A stretch of 64,000 nt of DNA from Bacillota bacterium (GCA_023475165.1 JAMCWA010000099.1:1-64000); one strand, 5' to 3'. Shown: positions 14,658 through 24,312, numbered from the stretch's first letter. Notes: generated by a model from the sequence alone, not told the origin. Translations and numbers: made by a program.

Positions 14658-17009
14658 GTGGGGCAACCTCGCACCGGTGTCTATGTGTGCGGCTGCCAGG
14701 GTGAGATCTCTAAAAGAATTGATCTCCACCAGTTGGCCGCCACCATGGCCAAGAAGAAAGGTGTGGCGCTCTGTCGGGAGCATGAGTCTCTTTGCAGCCT
14801 CCAGGGATTACAACTCATTGAGGATGATCTTCGTTCCGGGGAAATTGACCGGGTCGTTATCCTCGCCTGCTCTCCCAGAAGGCACGAAGAGACCTTCAAG
14901 GCGATTCTCCGGAAAGCCGGGATTAGCGAATACCTCCTGGAAACATCTAACCTGCGTGAGCAGTGTGCCTGGGTCCATGAGGAAGCAAAACAGGCCTATA
15001 AAAAGGCCGCGATTCTGGCACAAATGTCCCTGGCCAGGAGCCGCTGGCTGGAACCCCTGGAACCGTTGAGGTTTACGGCTACTAGGAGGGTATTGGTAGT
15101 TGGCGGCGGAATCGCCGGCCTCAGCGCCTCCCTTGACCTGGCTGAGGCTGGCGTTGAAGTGGTACTGGTGGAGAGGGAGGCCTTCCTGGGCGGCAGGGCG
15201 GCCCAGCTGTATCGCTATTTCCCTCGACTGTGTCCCCCTGGTTGTGGAATTGATTACATTCTGCAAAAAATTCGGTCCAATTCCAAAATCGAGCTGACTA
15301 CCCTGACCGAGGTAAAGAGCTTGTCTGGCGGACCAGGTAATTTTGAGGTAACGCTTTTACAGAAGCCAAGGTATGTGATGCCTGACCGATGTACGGCTTG
15401 TGGTAACTGCGCCCCCCTTTGCCCCGCCGATCGTAAAGACCATTTTGATTTCGGTTTGAGTCAGACCAAGGCCATCTACCTGCCCAAGGGCTTTCCCCAT
15501 CCCCAAAGCTATGTCATTGACCCAGACCGCTGTCTCGGACAGGAGTGTTCTTTGTGCCGCCAAGCCTGCCCGGTGCAGGCCATCGATCTGGAGGAAAGCC
15601 CGCGGGAAAGAACAATCAAGGTGGGCAGTATCATCGTGGCCACTGGTTGGGACCCCTTTGACGCCCGCCTGGTGGAGCAGTTTGGCTATCAGCAGTATCC
15701 CGACGTCATAAACAATATGGAATTTGAACGCCTGGTCTCCCCCTCCGGTCCCACCGGGGGTAAGCTGGTGCGTCTGTCCAATGGTCAACCGGTCAAGAGA
15801 ATAGCCTTTATCCAATGCGTCGGCAGTCGAGACAAAAACCACCTGCCTTACTGCTCTAAAGTCTGCTGTACAGTAACCCTCAAGCAAATCAAATACGTCC
15901 GTGAGTTCGCACCGGAGGCCCAGATCTTCGTCTTTTACATGGATATGCGGGCCACAGGTGAGTACGAAGAGATGTACCGCTTGGCCCAGGAGGAAAGCCA
16001 AGCGCTCTTTATCCGGGGAATTCCTTCCCGGGTAATCGAAGACATCAACTCCCACGACCTGATCCTGCAGGCGGAAGATACCCTGTCGGGACAAATGGTG
16101 AAAATAGGGGCCGACATGGTCGTCCTGGCCACGGGAATGACACCTAACCAGGAGTTTCGCCAACTTGGCGAACGTGTTGGTCTTCCTTTGGAGATGGGTG
16201 CCTTCGCCTCCGGCCACCTGCAGTGTTTCCCTTTTGAAAGCCGGCGCGCGGGCATCTATGCGGCGGGAACCTCCCAGGAGCCCATGGATGCCTCTTCGGC
16301 CATAAAAAGTGCCGCTGGGGCGGCGATGAAGGCGCTCGTTTCTCTGCCGGAGGAAATCGTTATCCGTCCAACCGTCCCAGTATTGGACAAGACCAAATGT
16401 GACAAATGCAAACGCTGCATGGAGGAGTGCCCCTTCGGGGCCTGGGGTTGGGACGATGCCGGATACCCGTCCCCGAACCTGCTTCAGTGCCGTCAATGTG
16501 GCATTTGTCAGGGCGGCTGCCCGATGAAAGTCATAGCGCTGAAGCACTCCACCGTCAAGCAGACGGCCAGTATGGTGGAAGCCTTCGACCCTTCCTTCCT
16601 CGGTGAAAGGGAACCGACGATTCTGGCCTTCTTATGTTACAATGACGCCTACCCGGCGGTGGACGCCGCCTGCGAGAAAGGACTGACGTACCCAGCGAAC
16701 CTGGTTGCCATCCGAGTCCCCTGCGCCGGCTCCCTCAATGTCGCCCTGGTGGCCGATGCCCTGGCCGGCGGCGCTGACGGGATAATAGTCGCCGGTTGCG
16801 CCTCCGACCAATGTCACTTTGTCCGCGGCAGTGATCTGGCGAAAACCCGGTTGCAGAATATGCAGGAGACCCTCCAGCGGATGATGCTGGAGGCGCAGCG
16901 CGTGAAATGGTTAACTCTCAACATCACCGATACCGAGGGGTTCGTCCGGACGATCAACGACTTTGTGGCTGAGCTCAGACGTCTGGGACCGAATCCCTTT
17001 AAAGGATGA
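14658..17009 (+). CDS. QmoB/HdrA-like iron-sulfur flavoprotein with C-terminal MvhD domain
   Basis: This is a large electron-transfer hub of 783 residues. In order it has an HdrA-type N-terminal domain beginning VYVCGCQGEIS, an FAD motif VLVVGGGIAGLSAS near residue 140, ferredoxin motifs CTACGNCAPLCP and CLGQECSLCRQACP, a second ferredoxin pair CDKCKRCMEECP and CRQCGICQGGCP, and a final part of about 140 residues like MvhD/FlpD (VPCAGSLN, AGCASDQC). That fused order matches QmoB of sulfate reducers. The GTG start follows GGAGGGGG. QmoA and the membrane subunit QmoC are absent; HdrC- and HdrB-like genes follow, as in Gram-positive sulfate reducers. Confidence 0.9.
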   Translation: MGQPRTGVYVCGCQGEISKRIDLHQLAATMAKKKGVALCREHESLCSLQGLQLIEDDLRSGEIDRVVILACSPRRHEETFKAILRKAGISEYLLETSNLREQCAWVHEEAKQAYKKAAILAQMSLARSRWLEPLEPLRFTATRRVLVVGGGIAGLSASLDLAEAGVEVVLVEREAFLGGRAAQLYRYFPRLCPPGCGIDYILQKIRSNSKIELTTLTEVKSLSGGPGNFEVTLLQKPRYVMPDRCTACGNCAPLCPADRKDHFDFGLSQTKAIYLPKGFPHPQSYVIDPDRCLGQECSLCRQACPVQAIDLEESPRERTIKVGSIIVATGWDPFDARLVEQFGYQQYPDVINNMEFERLVSPSGPTGGKLVRLSNGQPVKRIAFIQCVGSRDKNHLPYCSKVCCTVTLKQIKYVREFAPEAQIFVFYMDMRATGEYEEMYRLAQEESQALFIRGIPSRVIEDINSHDLILQAEDTLSGQMVKIGADMVVLATGMTPNQEFRQLGERVGLPLEMGAFASGHLQCFPFESRRAGIYAAGTSQEPMDASSAIKSAAGAAMKALVSLPEEIVIRPTVPVLDKTKCDKCKRCMEECPFGAWGWDDAGYPSPNLLQCRQCGICQGGCPMKVIALKHSTVKQTASMVEAFDPSFLGEREPTILAFLCYNDAYPAVDAACEKGLTYPANLVAIRVPCAGSLNVALVADALAGGADGIIVAGCASDQCHFVRGSDLAKTRLQNMQETLQRMMLEAQRVKWLTLNITDTEGFVRTINDFVAELRRLGPNPFKG

Positions 17010-17061
17010 CGGATGCTCATAGCGCCTGCCGGCGCGAGAAAACACAACCGGAGTGAAGGTT

Positions 17062-17628
17062 ATGCTCTCGGTCACCGGTACTTCTAGAAAATTGGATCCA
17101 GAAGCCATCGCCATGATCAACGCCTGTTATCAATGCGGCCGCTGCTCCGGCGGTTGTCCAGTGGTTAGGGAAATGGATTACTCCCCTCGCGCCCTCCTTC
17201 GTCACCTGCAGTTGGGGCGCTGGGACCAAGTCCTGTTCAGCAAGACCATCTGGTTATGCGCCGGTTGCTATGCTTGCGCCGTCGGTTGCCCCCGCGGGGT
17301 TGATCTGACCTGGCTGATGAGCCGTTTGCGACAGGTGGCCATGGCCTGCGGACTGGAGAACCTTCCGGTCAAATTCTACCAGACTTTTGTCTCAACCATA
17401 GTGCAGGACGGCCTCTTGTCTGAACCCATCTTCTTGGTGAACTATGCCAGGGTGGCTGGGTGGCAGGTACTGGCTGGTCAGTTGGAATCAGGTTGGGAGA
17501 TGTTTTTGCGAGGCAAGATCCCTCTTAGACCGGTCAGGCTCAATAATGGCGGGGCCTTCCGGCGAGCCTTGACCTCGCTGCTTCAACAAGAGCAGGCTAC
17601 CGGCCAGCCCAGCGGGGGTGACCTTTAG
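17062..17628 (+). CDS. HdrC-like iron-sulfur protein
   Basis: This 188-residue protein of the heterodisulfide reductase subunit C type relays electrons between HdrA-like and HdrB-like proteins. Two [4Fe-4S] motifs are seen, CYQCGRCSGGCP near residue 22 and CAGCYACAVGCP near residue 66. The ATG at 17062 follows GGAGTG; a GTG three codons upstream is an alternative. The stop codon TAG is immediately followed by the ATG of the HdrB-like gene, so the two are translationally coupled. Confidence 0.9.
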   Translation: MLSVTGTSRKLDPEAIAMINACYQCGRCSGGCPVVREMDYSPRALLRHLQLGRWDQVLFSKTIWLCAGCYACAVGCPRGVDLTWLMSRLRQVAMACGLENLPVKFYQTFVSTIVQDGLLSEPIFLVNYARVAGWQVLAGQLESGWEMFLRGKIPLRPVRLNNGGAFRRALTSLLQQEQATGQPSGGDL

Positions 17629-18495
17629 ATGCGGTATCATTATCTCCCCGGATGTTCCTTACACGGGTCAGCCAGGGAATATGCCGACTCTTTCCAGGCG
17701 GTCTCGTCCCGGCTGGGGATCGAGCTTCTTGAACTGAAGGATTGGAATTGCTGCGGAGCCACTGCCGCCAAGGCCATTACCGACGAACTTCCCCTGCTCC
17801 TGGCCGCCCGCAACCTCATTCTGGCTCAGGAACCGCCCGGGAACATCATGGTCCCCTGTAACCTCTGCTACAACAATCTGGCCAAAGGGGCCCATCTCCT
17901 TAAAGATCCTGACCTTAAAAAGAAGGTCAACCTCTTGCTACAACCGGCCGGACTCAAGCTGGAAACGGAAGTAGCCGTACGACACCCGCTTGACGTTTAT
18001 TGTCTGGACATCGGCTTGGCGGAAGTTATCGCCAGGGTGGTCAGACCCTTGGAAGGCTGGAAGGTCATCTCCTATTATGGATGCCTTCTGACAAGACCAA
18101 AAGAGGTGGCTATCCCCGACTCCAATTACCATCCCCAACTCCTGGACAATCTTGTTCGGGGCCTAGGAGCGCAACCCCTTCCCTTCTCCGGCAAAACCAC
18201 TTGTTGTGGGGGACCGCTTCTCCTCACCGACCCGAATGTGGCGTATTCTGCCACCAGGAAACTGCTGGACGAGGCCCGGGAACTGGGAGCCGATTGCTTT
18301 GTGGTGACCTGCCCTATGTGCCACCTGAGTCTGGATGGGAAACAGAAGATCATCGAGAAAAAATACAACACCAAGTACGACATCCCCGTGTTTTACTTTA
18401 CCCAGCTTATGGGATTGGCCCTGGGCGTAAGCCCAAAAGACTTAGGATTGAAGCGTCATCTTGTGTCACCCTTCAAGCTTCTCGGACGCGTATGA
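17629..18495 (+). CDS. HdrB-like protein with two CCG domains
   Basis: This subunit belongs to the heterodisulfide reductase B type, which holds noncubane Fe-S clusters and reduces disulfides or acts as a terminal relay. Both cysteine-rich repeats are complete: Cys9, NWNCCGA and PCNLC in the first, and YYGC, TTCCGGP and CPMC in the second. The length of 288 residues is normal. It starts directly at the HdrC stop codon. Its last 40 bases overlap the end of the convergent uracil-DNA glycosylase gene. It closes the redox operon. Confidence 0.9.
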   Translation: MRYHYLPGCSLHGSAREYADSFQAVSSRLGIELLELKDWNCCGATAAKAITDELPLLLAARNLILAQEPPGNIMVPCNLCYNNLAKGAHLLKDPDLKKKVNLLLQPAGLKLETEVAVRHPLDVYCLDIGLAEVIARVVRPLEGWKVISYYGCLLTRPKEVAIPDSNYHPQLLDNLVRGLGAQPLPFSGKTTCCGGPLLLTDPNVAYSATRKLLDEARELGADCFVVTCPMCHLSLDGKQKIIEKKYNTKYDIPVFYFTQLMGLALGVSPKDLGLKRHLVSPFKLLGRV

Positions 18496-19106
18496 GTTCG
18501 TTTGCCTCCCGGTTGCTCTGAGAGGAACGACCGAAGGTACCTCCTTAAACTCTCCATGTCCTTCTCCATTTCCTGACGCAGCTTCTCGTTGTAAAAGAGC
18601 GCCGCCGGGTGAAAAAGGGGAAAGTACCTCAGACCGTCTTTGTCCAGAGGCTGACCATGGACCTGGGTAATGGAAAACTTCTTCCCGACGAACTCTTTCA
18701 GGGCAAAGTTCCCCAGCGGGACCACCAGGCGAGGAGCGATCAACTCAAGCTGGCGGCAGAGGTACTCCGAGCAGGCCCGGATCTCTGCGGCTCGGGGATT
18801 ACGATTTTGCGGCGGGCGGCATTTCACCAGCCCGGTGACGAAAACCTCTTCCCGGATCAGGCCGGCCAGCGGCAATAACCGGTCGAAATAGCGTCCGGCC
18901 GGGCCGACAAATGGGCGTCCAGCCAGATCTTCCTTCTCTCCTGGCGCCTCCCCGACGAAGAAGACCACCGCGCCACGCGATCCCTCACCAGGAACGGCAT
19001 TGGTCCTGGTCTGGGATAGAGGGCAGCGCAGACAATGGCTGATCTCCTCCTTGAGCTCAGCCCAACGCCGTTCCCATTCCCTAGAGACGGGGTTCTCACC
19101 CTGCAA
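18456..19106 (-). CDS. Family 4 uracil-DNA glycosylase
   Basis: This enzyme removes uracil from DNA and is typical of thermophiles and many Firmicutes. Fe-S cysteines are visible in CLRCPL and VKCRPPQNRNP. The water-activating motif GEAPGEKEDLAGRPFVG and the HPAALFYN motif complete the family pattern. The TTG start has GGGAGAG upstream. It lies 90 bases behind dnaE on the same strand. Its last 13 codons overlap the hdrB-like gene convergently. Confidence 0.93.
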   Translation of the reverse strand: MQGENPVSREWERRWAELKEEISHCLRCPLSQTRTNAVPGEGSRGAVVFFVGEAPGEKEDLAGRPFVGPAGRYFDRLLPLAGLIREEVFVTGLVKCRPPQNRNPRAAEIRACSEYLCRQLELIAPRLVVPLGNFALKEFVGKKFSITQVHGQPLDKDGLRYFPLFHPAALFYNEKLRQEMEKDMESLRRYLRSFLSEQPGGKRTHTRPRSLKGDTR

Positions 19107-19195
19107 TATTCATCTCTCCCTGCTGCCCTGCGCCGGTTCTCGCTGGAAACCGCTCACTCTGCCCGCACTTGGGCTGGGCCAGGTAACGCGGAGCA

Positions 19196-22100
19196 TCACA
19201 CCCCGGTAACGGGACAATCCTTTTTGTCGTCCGGCAACGGCATGATTCTTTCGGTAATCACCTTGGCTTCCCTTCCCTCCCCCGAACGGGTTCCCACGAT
19301 GATGATCCCCTCTGGCACAATCCTGACCGCTTCCTTTTGATAAACCCTGGGGAAAAGGATCACCTCCACCAGCCCCGTCTCATCTTCCAGGAGGAGAAAG
19401 AGCATGGTTTCCCCTTTCTTGGTCGCCTGGCGACGGGCACTGGCCACTCGCCCGGCGATAAGGAGCCGCGCCCCGCGCTCCTTCTTAGCTACCTCAACAT
19501 TTCTGATAACGCCCTGACGCTCCAGCTCTGGTCGGAGCGCGGCCAGGGGATGGGAACCGAGGTTGATGGTCAGAACCTCCCTGGTCAGGGCCTCCTTTTC
19601 CTGAGGCGAGAAGTCGGCCAGTTCGACCGGCCAGCTCTCCAGGAACCAAGATGCGGCAGGCCCGGTCGGGTTTAGCACTGAAACCGCAGTTTGTAAGCAG
19701 TCTCCCAGGTCCTTCCCCTCCCTCGCCCGTCGTAGGTCTTCCTCCAGGAAGAGGAGGAGGGCCCGCCGGGGACCGAGGCTGTCCAGAGCCCCGGCCTTGA
19801 TCAGGTTTCGCAAAGCCGTCTTCTTGGCCGCCCTCAAGTCAATCCGCCGCAGGAACTCTTCAAAGGATGAGAAGGGCCCCGGAGTTCGGGCCGACAGGAT
19901 GGCCTGGATGGCTGCCGGCCCGACCCCTTTAATCGATGAAAACCCAATGCGGATGAACCCATGGTGATTGCGGGGCCCCGTGTCTTTTGCCGGGGGGTTA
20001 TGATCGCAAATCGAAGAGGCCGCCTGCGCCGAAAAAGATGGCGAAAGAAGCCATCCGGGTCGTTGCGAAAAGCTTCCAGATGAGCTCCCTCTTGGTTTCG
20101 GGCCCCGCCCGGGCCTCTGGGCCTCCTGGAGCAAGCCCGGCCCGCTTCGCTCCGCCAGGTCAGCGGGGCCTTCCTCTACCGTAAAATCAACCCCGCTTCT
20201 ATTAATGTCCGGGGGAAGAAAAGTCACCCCCCGCCTCTTGGCTTCCTCAACATAAACCCCCTGGTCATAGTAACCCATTTGGGTAGAGAGGAGGGCGGTA
20301 AAGTATTCTACGGGGTAATGGGCCTTGAGATAGGCGGTCAGATAAGAAAGATGGGCGTAGGCGGCACTGTGGGACCGATTGAAGCTGTAGCCGGAGAACC
20401 GGGAAAGAGCGGAAAACATCTCCCTGGCCACCCTGAGACCGACTCCCGTCTCCCGGGCACCCTTGAGGAACCGCTCCTGATAGGTCTTCCTCTGCCGCGG
20501 GTCGTTTTTGGCCAGGGCCCGCCGCAGAAGATCTCCTTCCCCGAGGGAAAAGCCGGCCATCGCCTGGGCGATTTTCATCACCTGTTCCTGATAGAGGATG
20601 ATGCCATAGGAAGAGCGCAGGATGGGTTCCAGAAGGGGATGGAGGAAGGTAACCGGTTCCTCTCCCCGCCGGCGCCGCAGAAAGGATGCCACGGCCCCAC
20701 TGTCCCATGGTCCGGGGCGGTAAAGGGAAAGGACAGCAACGATATCCTCGATGTCCTGCGGCTTCAGTCTGCGCAAGAGCTCCCTCATGCCGGTGCTTTC
20801 CAGCTGAAAGCAACCGATGGTGTCTCCCGCCTGAAGGAGCTGGTAGGTTTCCGGATCGTCCAGCGGAAACCCGGGAGCCCAGGAGATCTCCAGTTGGCCA
20901 CTTGCTTTCTGGTCCTGGCTTGCAGCCTCCCCGTGAGAGGTACCCAACAGCTTTAAGGTGTCATCAATGATGGTTAGGTTCCTCAGCCCCAGGAGATCCA
21001 TCTTGAGCAGGCCCAGTGCCTCCAGGGACTCCATGGGGTACTGACAGAAAACATCACCCTCAGGTCCGACCTCCAGGGGAACCATCTCCGTCAACGGCCC
21101 AGGCGTGATGAGCATCCCGGCGGCGTGCCGTGAAATGTGGATTGGCCGTCCCTCCATGGCGCGGGCCCCGGCCAGGAGACTCCGCACCGGCTCCTGTTCC
21201 AGAGGAAGGCGCTGCAATTCAGGGATGGTACTGAGGGCATGGTCAATGGCCCCTTTTCCTCCCAGGTGAGGGAAGAGCTTGGCCAGTCGGTCCACCGTGC
21301 CCGCAGGAATACCTAGGGCCTTACCGACAGCCCGGACGGCTCCCCTCGCCCCCAGGGTATTGATGACCGCGATGTGCGCCACCCGGTCCTGACCGTATCG
21401 CCGACGGAGATAGTCCAGGACTTCCGGGCGGCGGCGTTGGCAAAAATCGATGTCGATATCAGGGAGATCACGCCGTTGGGGATTCAGGAAACGTTCAAAG
21501 TACAGATCGTAGCGTAAAGGATCGACGTCCGTAATCCCAAGGCAAAAAGCCGCCAGGCTCCCGGCCGCCGAGCCTCGCCCGGGTCCCACGGGAATCCCCT
21601 GCTCCCGGGTCCAGCGAACGATGTCCCAAACGATGAGGAAATAGCCGGCCAGACCCCGTCTTTCGATGACGTCCAGCTCATAATCCAGGCGTTGTCTTAC
21701 CTCAGGTTCTAGGTGGAAAACTGTCGGCGCCGGTTCAAGGGAAGATGCCGGAAAGTCGTCGCCCAGCCTGCACCTTACCTCCCCCTCTTGGAGGGAACCC
21801 GTATCCACCGGGGTAGAAAGCGAGGAGCTGACTTGGTGGGAAACTGCCTCCACCGGTTCAGGTGAAGGTCCCGAAAGCTCCTGACCCGGCCCTTTTCTGG
21901 CCCCACCTTCCTGGTAGAGGGGAGCTGAGGACGTTCTTTCCACTTTCCGCCGGGGACAGCCGCCAGGTTCAGTCGGGTACCTTACCCTGGCCCCTTCCAG
22001 GGCCAACTGCCGGAGAAAAAGGACCTCTTCCTTCTCGTCTTGCCCAAGAAAGCGAGGCAGGTGAAGCCCCTCCAGGTCCAGTTCCAGGTTACATCTCTCC

Positions 22101-23029
22101 GTAATCACCAGGGTATTGGTACAAGCCTCAGGTATCTCCAGGAAGCGCTCCTCCATCTCCTGGGGAGACTTGAGGTAGTATTCGGGAAGCGTGTAGGTCC
22201 CCGGATTGGCCGGACGGTTCCGTTGCTGCCGCTGAATAGCCAGGGCGAGGCGCTGAGCCGCCGCCTCGCGAGGCCAAAGGTAATGCACGTTGTTGGTGGC
22301 GACCAAGGGAACGCCCTCCTCCCTGGCCAGCTCAACCAGGTAACCGTTCCCGACCTTCTCCTCGGTTAGCCCATGGTCCTGGACTTCCAAATAGAAGCGA
22401 TCTTCAAAAACGGCCCGGTACCAGCGGATAAGCCGCCTGGCCCTTTGTTTCTCGCCCCCGATCAAGGCCTGCGGGATCTCCCCCTGGAAGCAACCACTGA
22501 GGGCAATGAGGCCGGTGGCATGGTCGGCCAGTTCCCGGGTCGTGGTGAGCGGAAGGGTCGGACGGAGATAACCGCTCCCGTTGTGGACGCCACCAGGTTT
22601 AGGAGGGGTTGAAAAAGATCCCGCTGTCCCGATCAAGGCCTCCCCCACCTGACCGGCATCTCCTTTGCCTGCCGGCCAGCTACCCGGGGACCCCGGCCCG
22701 GTATCCCCGGACCGGTATCCGTTAGCCAGAGAAACCAGTTTCAACAGGTTCCTGTATCCCTCCTCGTTCATGGCCAGGAGAGTCAGGTGAAAAGTAGAAT
22801 GATTAGCAGTTTTACCCTCACGCTGAAGATAGACCTCGCAGCCCAAAATAGGTTTCAACCCCTCGGCGCGAGCCAAGCGGTAAAACTCTATGGCCCCGTA
22901 AAGGTTTCCATGGTCGGTCAGGGCAAGGGCCGTCATGCCCAGGGCCCTGGCTCTCTTTGCCAACAGGGAAAGACTTGGCAGGCCATCCATGAAACTATAT
23001 TCACTGTGCACGTGTAAGTGGGTGAACAT
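19196..23029 (-). CDS. dnaE: DNA polymerase III alpha subunit (DnaE)
   Basis: This replicative polymerase catalytic subunit has 1277 residues. The PHP domain starts FTHLHVHSEYSFMDG. The palm shows VGPGRGSAAGSL and the catalytic aspartates of PDIDIDF near residue 525. The tandem HhH region is around FSSIKGVGPAAI, and the C-terminal OB fold is around LLIAGRVASARRQ. It is about 120-160 residues longer than most DnaE1 proteins. Four Pro/Ser/Gly-rich stretches not expected in the family lie at about 103-158, 351-438, 698-718 and 951-1022. The catalytic motifs are intact. The ATG follows GAGAGAGG. A TATAAT at 23127-23132 may be its -10. Confidence 0.95.
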   Translation of the reverse strand: MFTHLHVHSEYSFMDGLPSLSLLAKRARALGMTALALTDHGNLYGAIEFYRLARAEGLKPILGCEVYLQREGKTANHSTFHLTLLAMNEEGYRNLLKLVSLANGYRSGDTGPGSPGSWPAGKGDAGQVGEALIGTAGSFSTPPKPGGVHNGSGYLRPTLPLTTTRELADHATGLIALSGCFQGEIPQALIGGEKQRARRLIRWYRAVFEDRFYLEVQDHGLTEEKVGNGYLVELAREEGVPLVATNNVHYLWPREAAAQRLALAIQRQQRNRPANPGTYTLPEYYLKSPQEMEERFLEIPEACTNTLVITERCNLELDLEGLHLPRFLGQDEKEEVLFLRQLALEGARVRYPTEPGGCPRRKVERTSSAPLYQEGGARKGPGQELSGPSPEPVEAVSHQVSSSLSTPVDTGSLQEGEVRCRLGDDFPASSLEPAPTVFHLEPEVRQRLDYELDVIERRGLAGYFLIVWDIVRWTREQGIPVGPGRGSAAGSLAAFCLGITDVDPLRYDLYFERFLNPQRRDLPDIDIDFCQRRRPEVLDYLRRRYGQDRVAHIAVINTLGARGAVRAVGKALGIPAGTVDRLAKLFPHLGGKGAIDHALSTIPELQRLPLEQEPVRSLLAGARAMEGRPIHISRHAAGMLITPGPLTEMVPLEVGPEGDVFCQYPMESLEALGLLKMDLLGLRNLTIIDDTLKLLGTSHGEAASQDQKASGQLEISWAPGFPLDDPETYQLLQAGDTIGCFQLESTGMRELLRRLKPQDIEDIVAVLSLYRPGPWDSGAVASFLRRRRGEEPVTFLHPLLEPILRSSYGIILYQEQVMKIAQAMAGFSLGEGDLLRRALAKNDPRQRKTYQERFLKGARETGVGLRVAREMFSALSRFSGYSFNRSHSAAYAHLSYLTAYLKAHYPVEYFTALLSTQMGYYDQGVYVEEAKRRGVTFLPPDINRSGVDFTVEEGPADLAERSGPGLLQEAQRPGRGPKPRGSSSGSFSQRPGWLLSPSFSAQAASSICDHNPPAKDTGPRNHHGFIRIGFSSIKGVGPAAIQAILSARTPGPFSSFEEFLRRIDLRAAKKTALRNLIKAGALDSLGPRRALLLFLEEDLRRAREGKDLGDCLQTAVSVLNPTGPAASWFLESWPVELADFSPQEKEALTREVLTINLGSHPLAALRPELERQGVIRNVEVAKKERGARLLIAGRVASARRQATKKGETMLFLLLEDETGLVEVILFPRVYQKEAVRIVPEGIIIVGTRSGEGREAKVITERIMPLPDDKKDCPVTGV

Positions 23030-23054
23030 GAACGGTAACCTCTCTCAGCCGATT

Positions 23055-23438
23055 CTAGGAGACCGCTGAACAACCCCCCTGGTCGCGGTTTTGGTCCGGT
23101 TAGCTAACACCTGTTCGTCAATGATTATTATACTACAATCAGGCGGTAAAAGCCATCCGGAGCCTTCTGCCAGTCATGACGACGTCAAAGTCGTCTCCTC
23201 CTGTTGCCGCTCGGGTGGCTTCGCGCCTCGCTTTCGGCAGTCTTCGCCGACCACGCTAAGGCTCAACTTTAGCCCTCCGTCCGGCAGCGTGTTTTAAAGG
23301 TGACTTTAACGGAACCCTGTTCTGCCAGCACGAGGGACTGAAGGAAGACATAACTGAGAGACTGAGGAGAAGACTGCTCAAAAGAGCTCCAGATGCGAGG
23401 AGCGACAAGGCAGATGGGGGGTTCTCAGCGGTCTCCAA
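23055..23438 (+). repeat. Composite of family A ends around a family C repeat
   Basis: A family A end (CTAGGAGACCGCTGA at 23055) lies just upstream of dnaE. A second A piece at about 23366-23438 runs from GGAGAAGACTGCTC to TCAGCGGTCTCC. Between them, at about 23170-23282, is a family C sequence containing CCTGTTGCCGCTCGGGTGG. I see no gene in 23030-23761. Confidence 0.65.
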
Positions 23439-23587
23439 CAGAGAAGGGAGATTCGGTGTGGGAATATGGGAAAGCGCGGTAGAAAGAGAGCCGTGCTGCC
23501 ATGGGTCAATCCGGCTATGCTGGGAGCACGAGCAGCCCGCCGGCGTTGATTTTCATACCTCGGCTGGTGCCGCAAAAACGGCCTGGG

Positions 23588-23748
23588 GACTACTCTGAAA
23601 CAGACCAGCTATTCCCAGGGCGCCGCTCGGGCGTTGCCGTCCTAGCTTTCGGTCACCTACGACGACCGCATCGCGGCTCAGCTTCAGCCCTCCGTCCGGC
23701 ACCGCGGCGTGGTGCCGCGGCAGGCGGCATGGGGGACTGCTCTGATGG
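23588..23748 (+). repeat. Family B interspersed repeat, copy 2 (expanded)
   Basis: It begins GACTACTCTGAAACAGACCA and ends GGCGGCATGGGGGACTGC, matching the other B copies at both ends. The middle carries an extra roughly 60 bases that share CAGCCCTCCGTCCGGCA with the family C copy at 23170. Confidence 0.65.
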
Positions 23749-23761
23749 GAACGGGGCCCTC

Positions 23762-24292
23762 TCAAGAAAGCCTGTCTGTCTCCTTTTTCCCTCGCCCCGC
23801 GGATTCCCGCTCGATCCATTCGTGAAACAGCCTGGCGTCATCAACCGGTTCATCTTCCTGACGGGCCTGGGCTTCGGCTTCCGACCGCTTCCTGGCGTCC
23901 TCCGCCAGGCGGTCACGTAAGCGGCGCATCGCGTCGGTATCCAGCAAGCCGGCCGGCTCCCGCTCCGCGCCTTGCCGTTCCTGATAGTAGGCCTCCTTGA
24001 CGCCCTCCAGGAGGAACTCCAGGCTGGTCGGGTTGTGAGCTTCGGTATTGGTGATCCGAAAGAGGCGATAACCCAGGTCGGCCAGATACCTTTCCTTGAT
24101 CTGATCGTGCCGGCGGGCCTCGCGGGCGATGTGGACATAACCGTCTACTTCGATCAAGATCTTGCGGCCAACCTGAAAGTCTATCTCATAGGGACCCAGG
24201 GTCACCGAGCGCTGAAAAGGCAGCTTCAGCCTTTTCAAACCCCGCGCCACACGCTCTTCGCTTTTGGTGCCGGGATGATGCCTGTGTTCCAT
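23762..24292 (-). CDS. DUF559-type endonuclease-fold protein
   Basis: This 176-residue protein contains the DUF559/Vsr-like nuclease core: YEIDFQVGRKILIEVDG gives the acidic residues of the PD-(D/E)xK fold, followed by RYLADLGYRLFRI. The last 60 residues are strongly charged and probably helical (RRLRDRLAEDARKRSEAEAQ). The ATG follows GGGAGGGG. The biological role is unknown; DUF559 proteins occur alone and in mobile DNA. Repeats on its downstream side suggest a tolerated insertion zone. Confidence 0.8.
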   Translation of the reverse strand: MEHRHHPGTKSEERVARGLKRLKLPFQRSVTLGPYEIDFQVGRKILIEVDGYVHIAREARRHDQIKERYLADLGYRLFRITNTEAHNPTSLEFLLEGVKEAYYQERQGAEREPAGLLDTDAMRRLRDRLAEDARKRSEAEAQARQEDEPVDDARLFHEWIERESAGRGKKETDRLS

Positions 24293-24312
24293 AACTGTCC
24301 CCTCCCGTCAGG

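Noticed and set aside
15357..16547. 396-codon frame on the minus strand opposite the QmoB-like gene
   Set aside because: The plus strand encodes complete ferredoxin and flavin motifs; the antisense frame has no recognisable domain or start site.
23030..23761. Remnant of an insertion sequence or prophage
   Set aside because: No transposase, integrase or phage gene fragment could be recognised; the stretch is explained by short repeat families.
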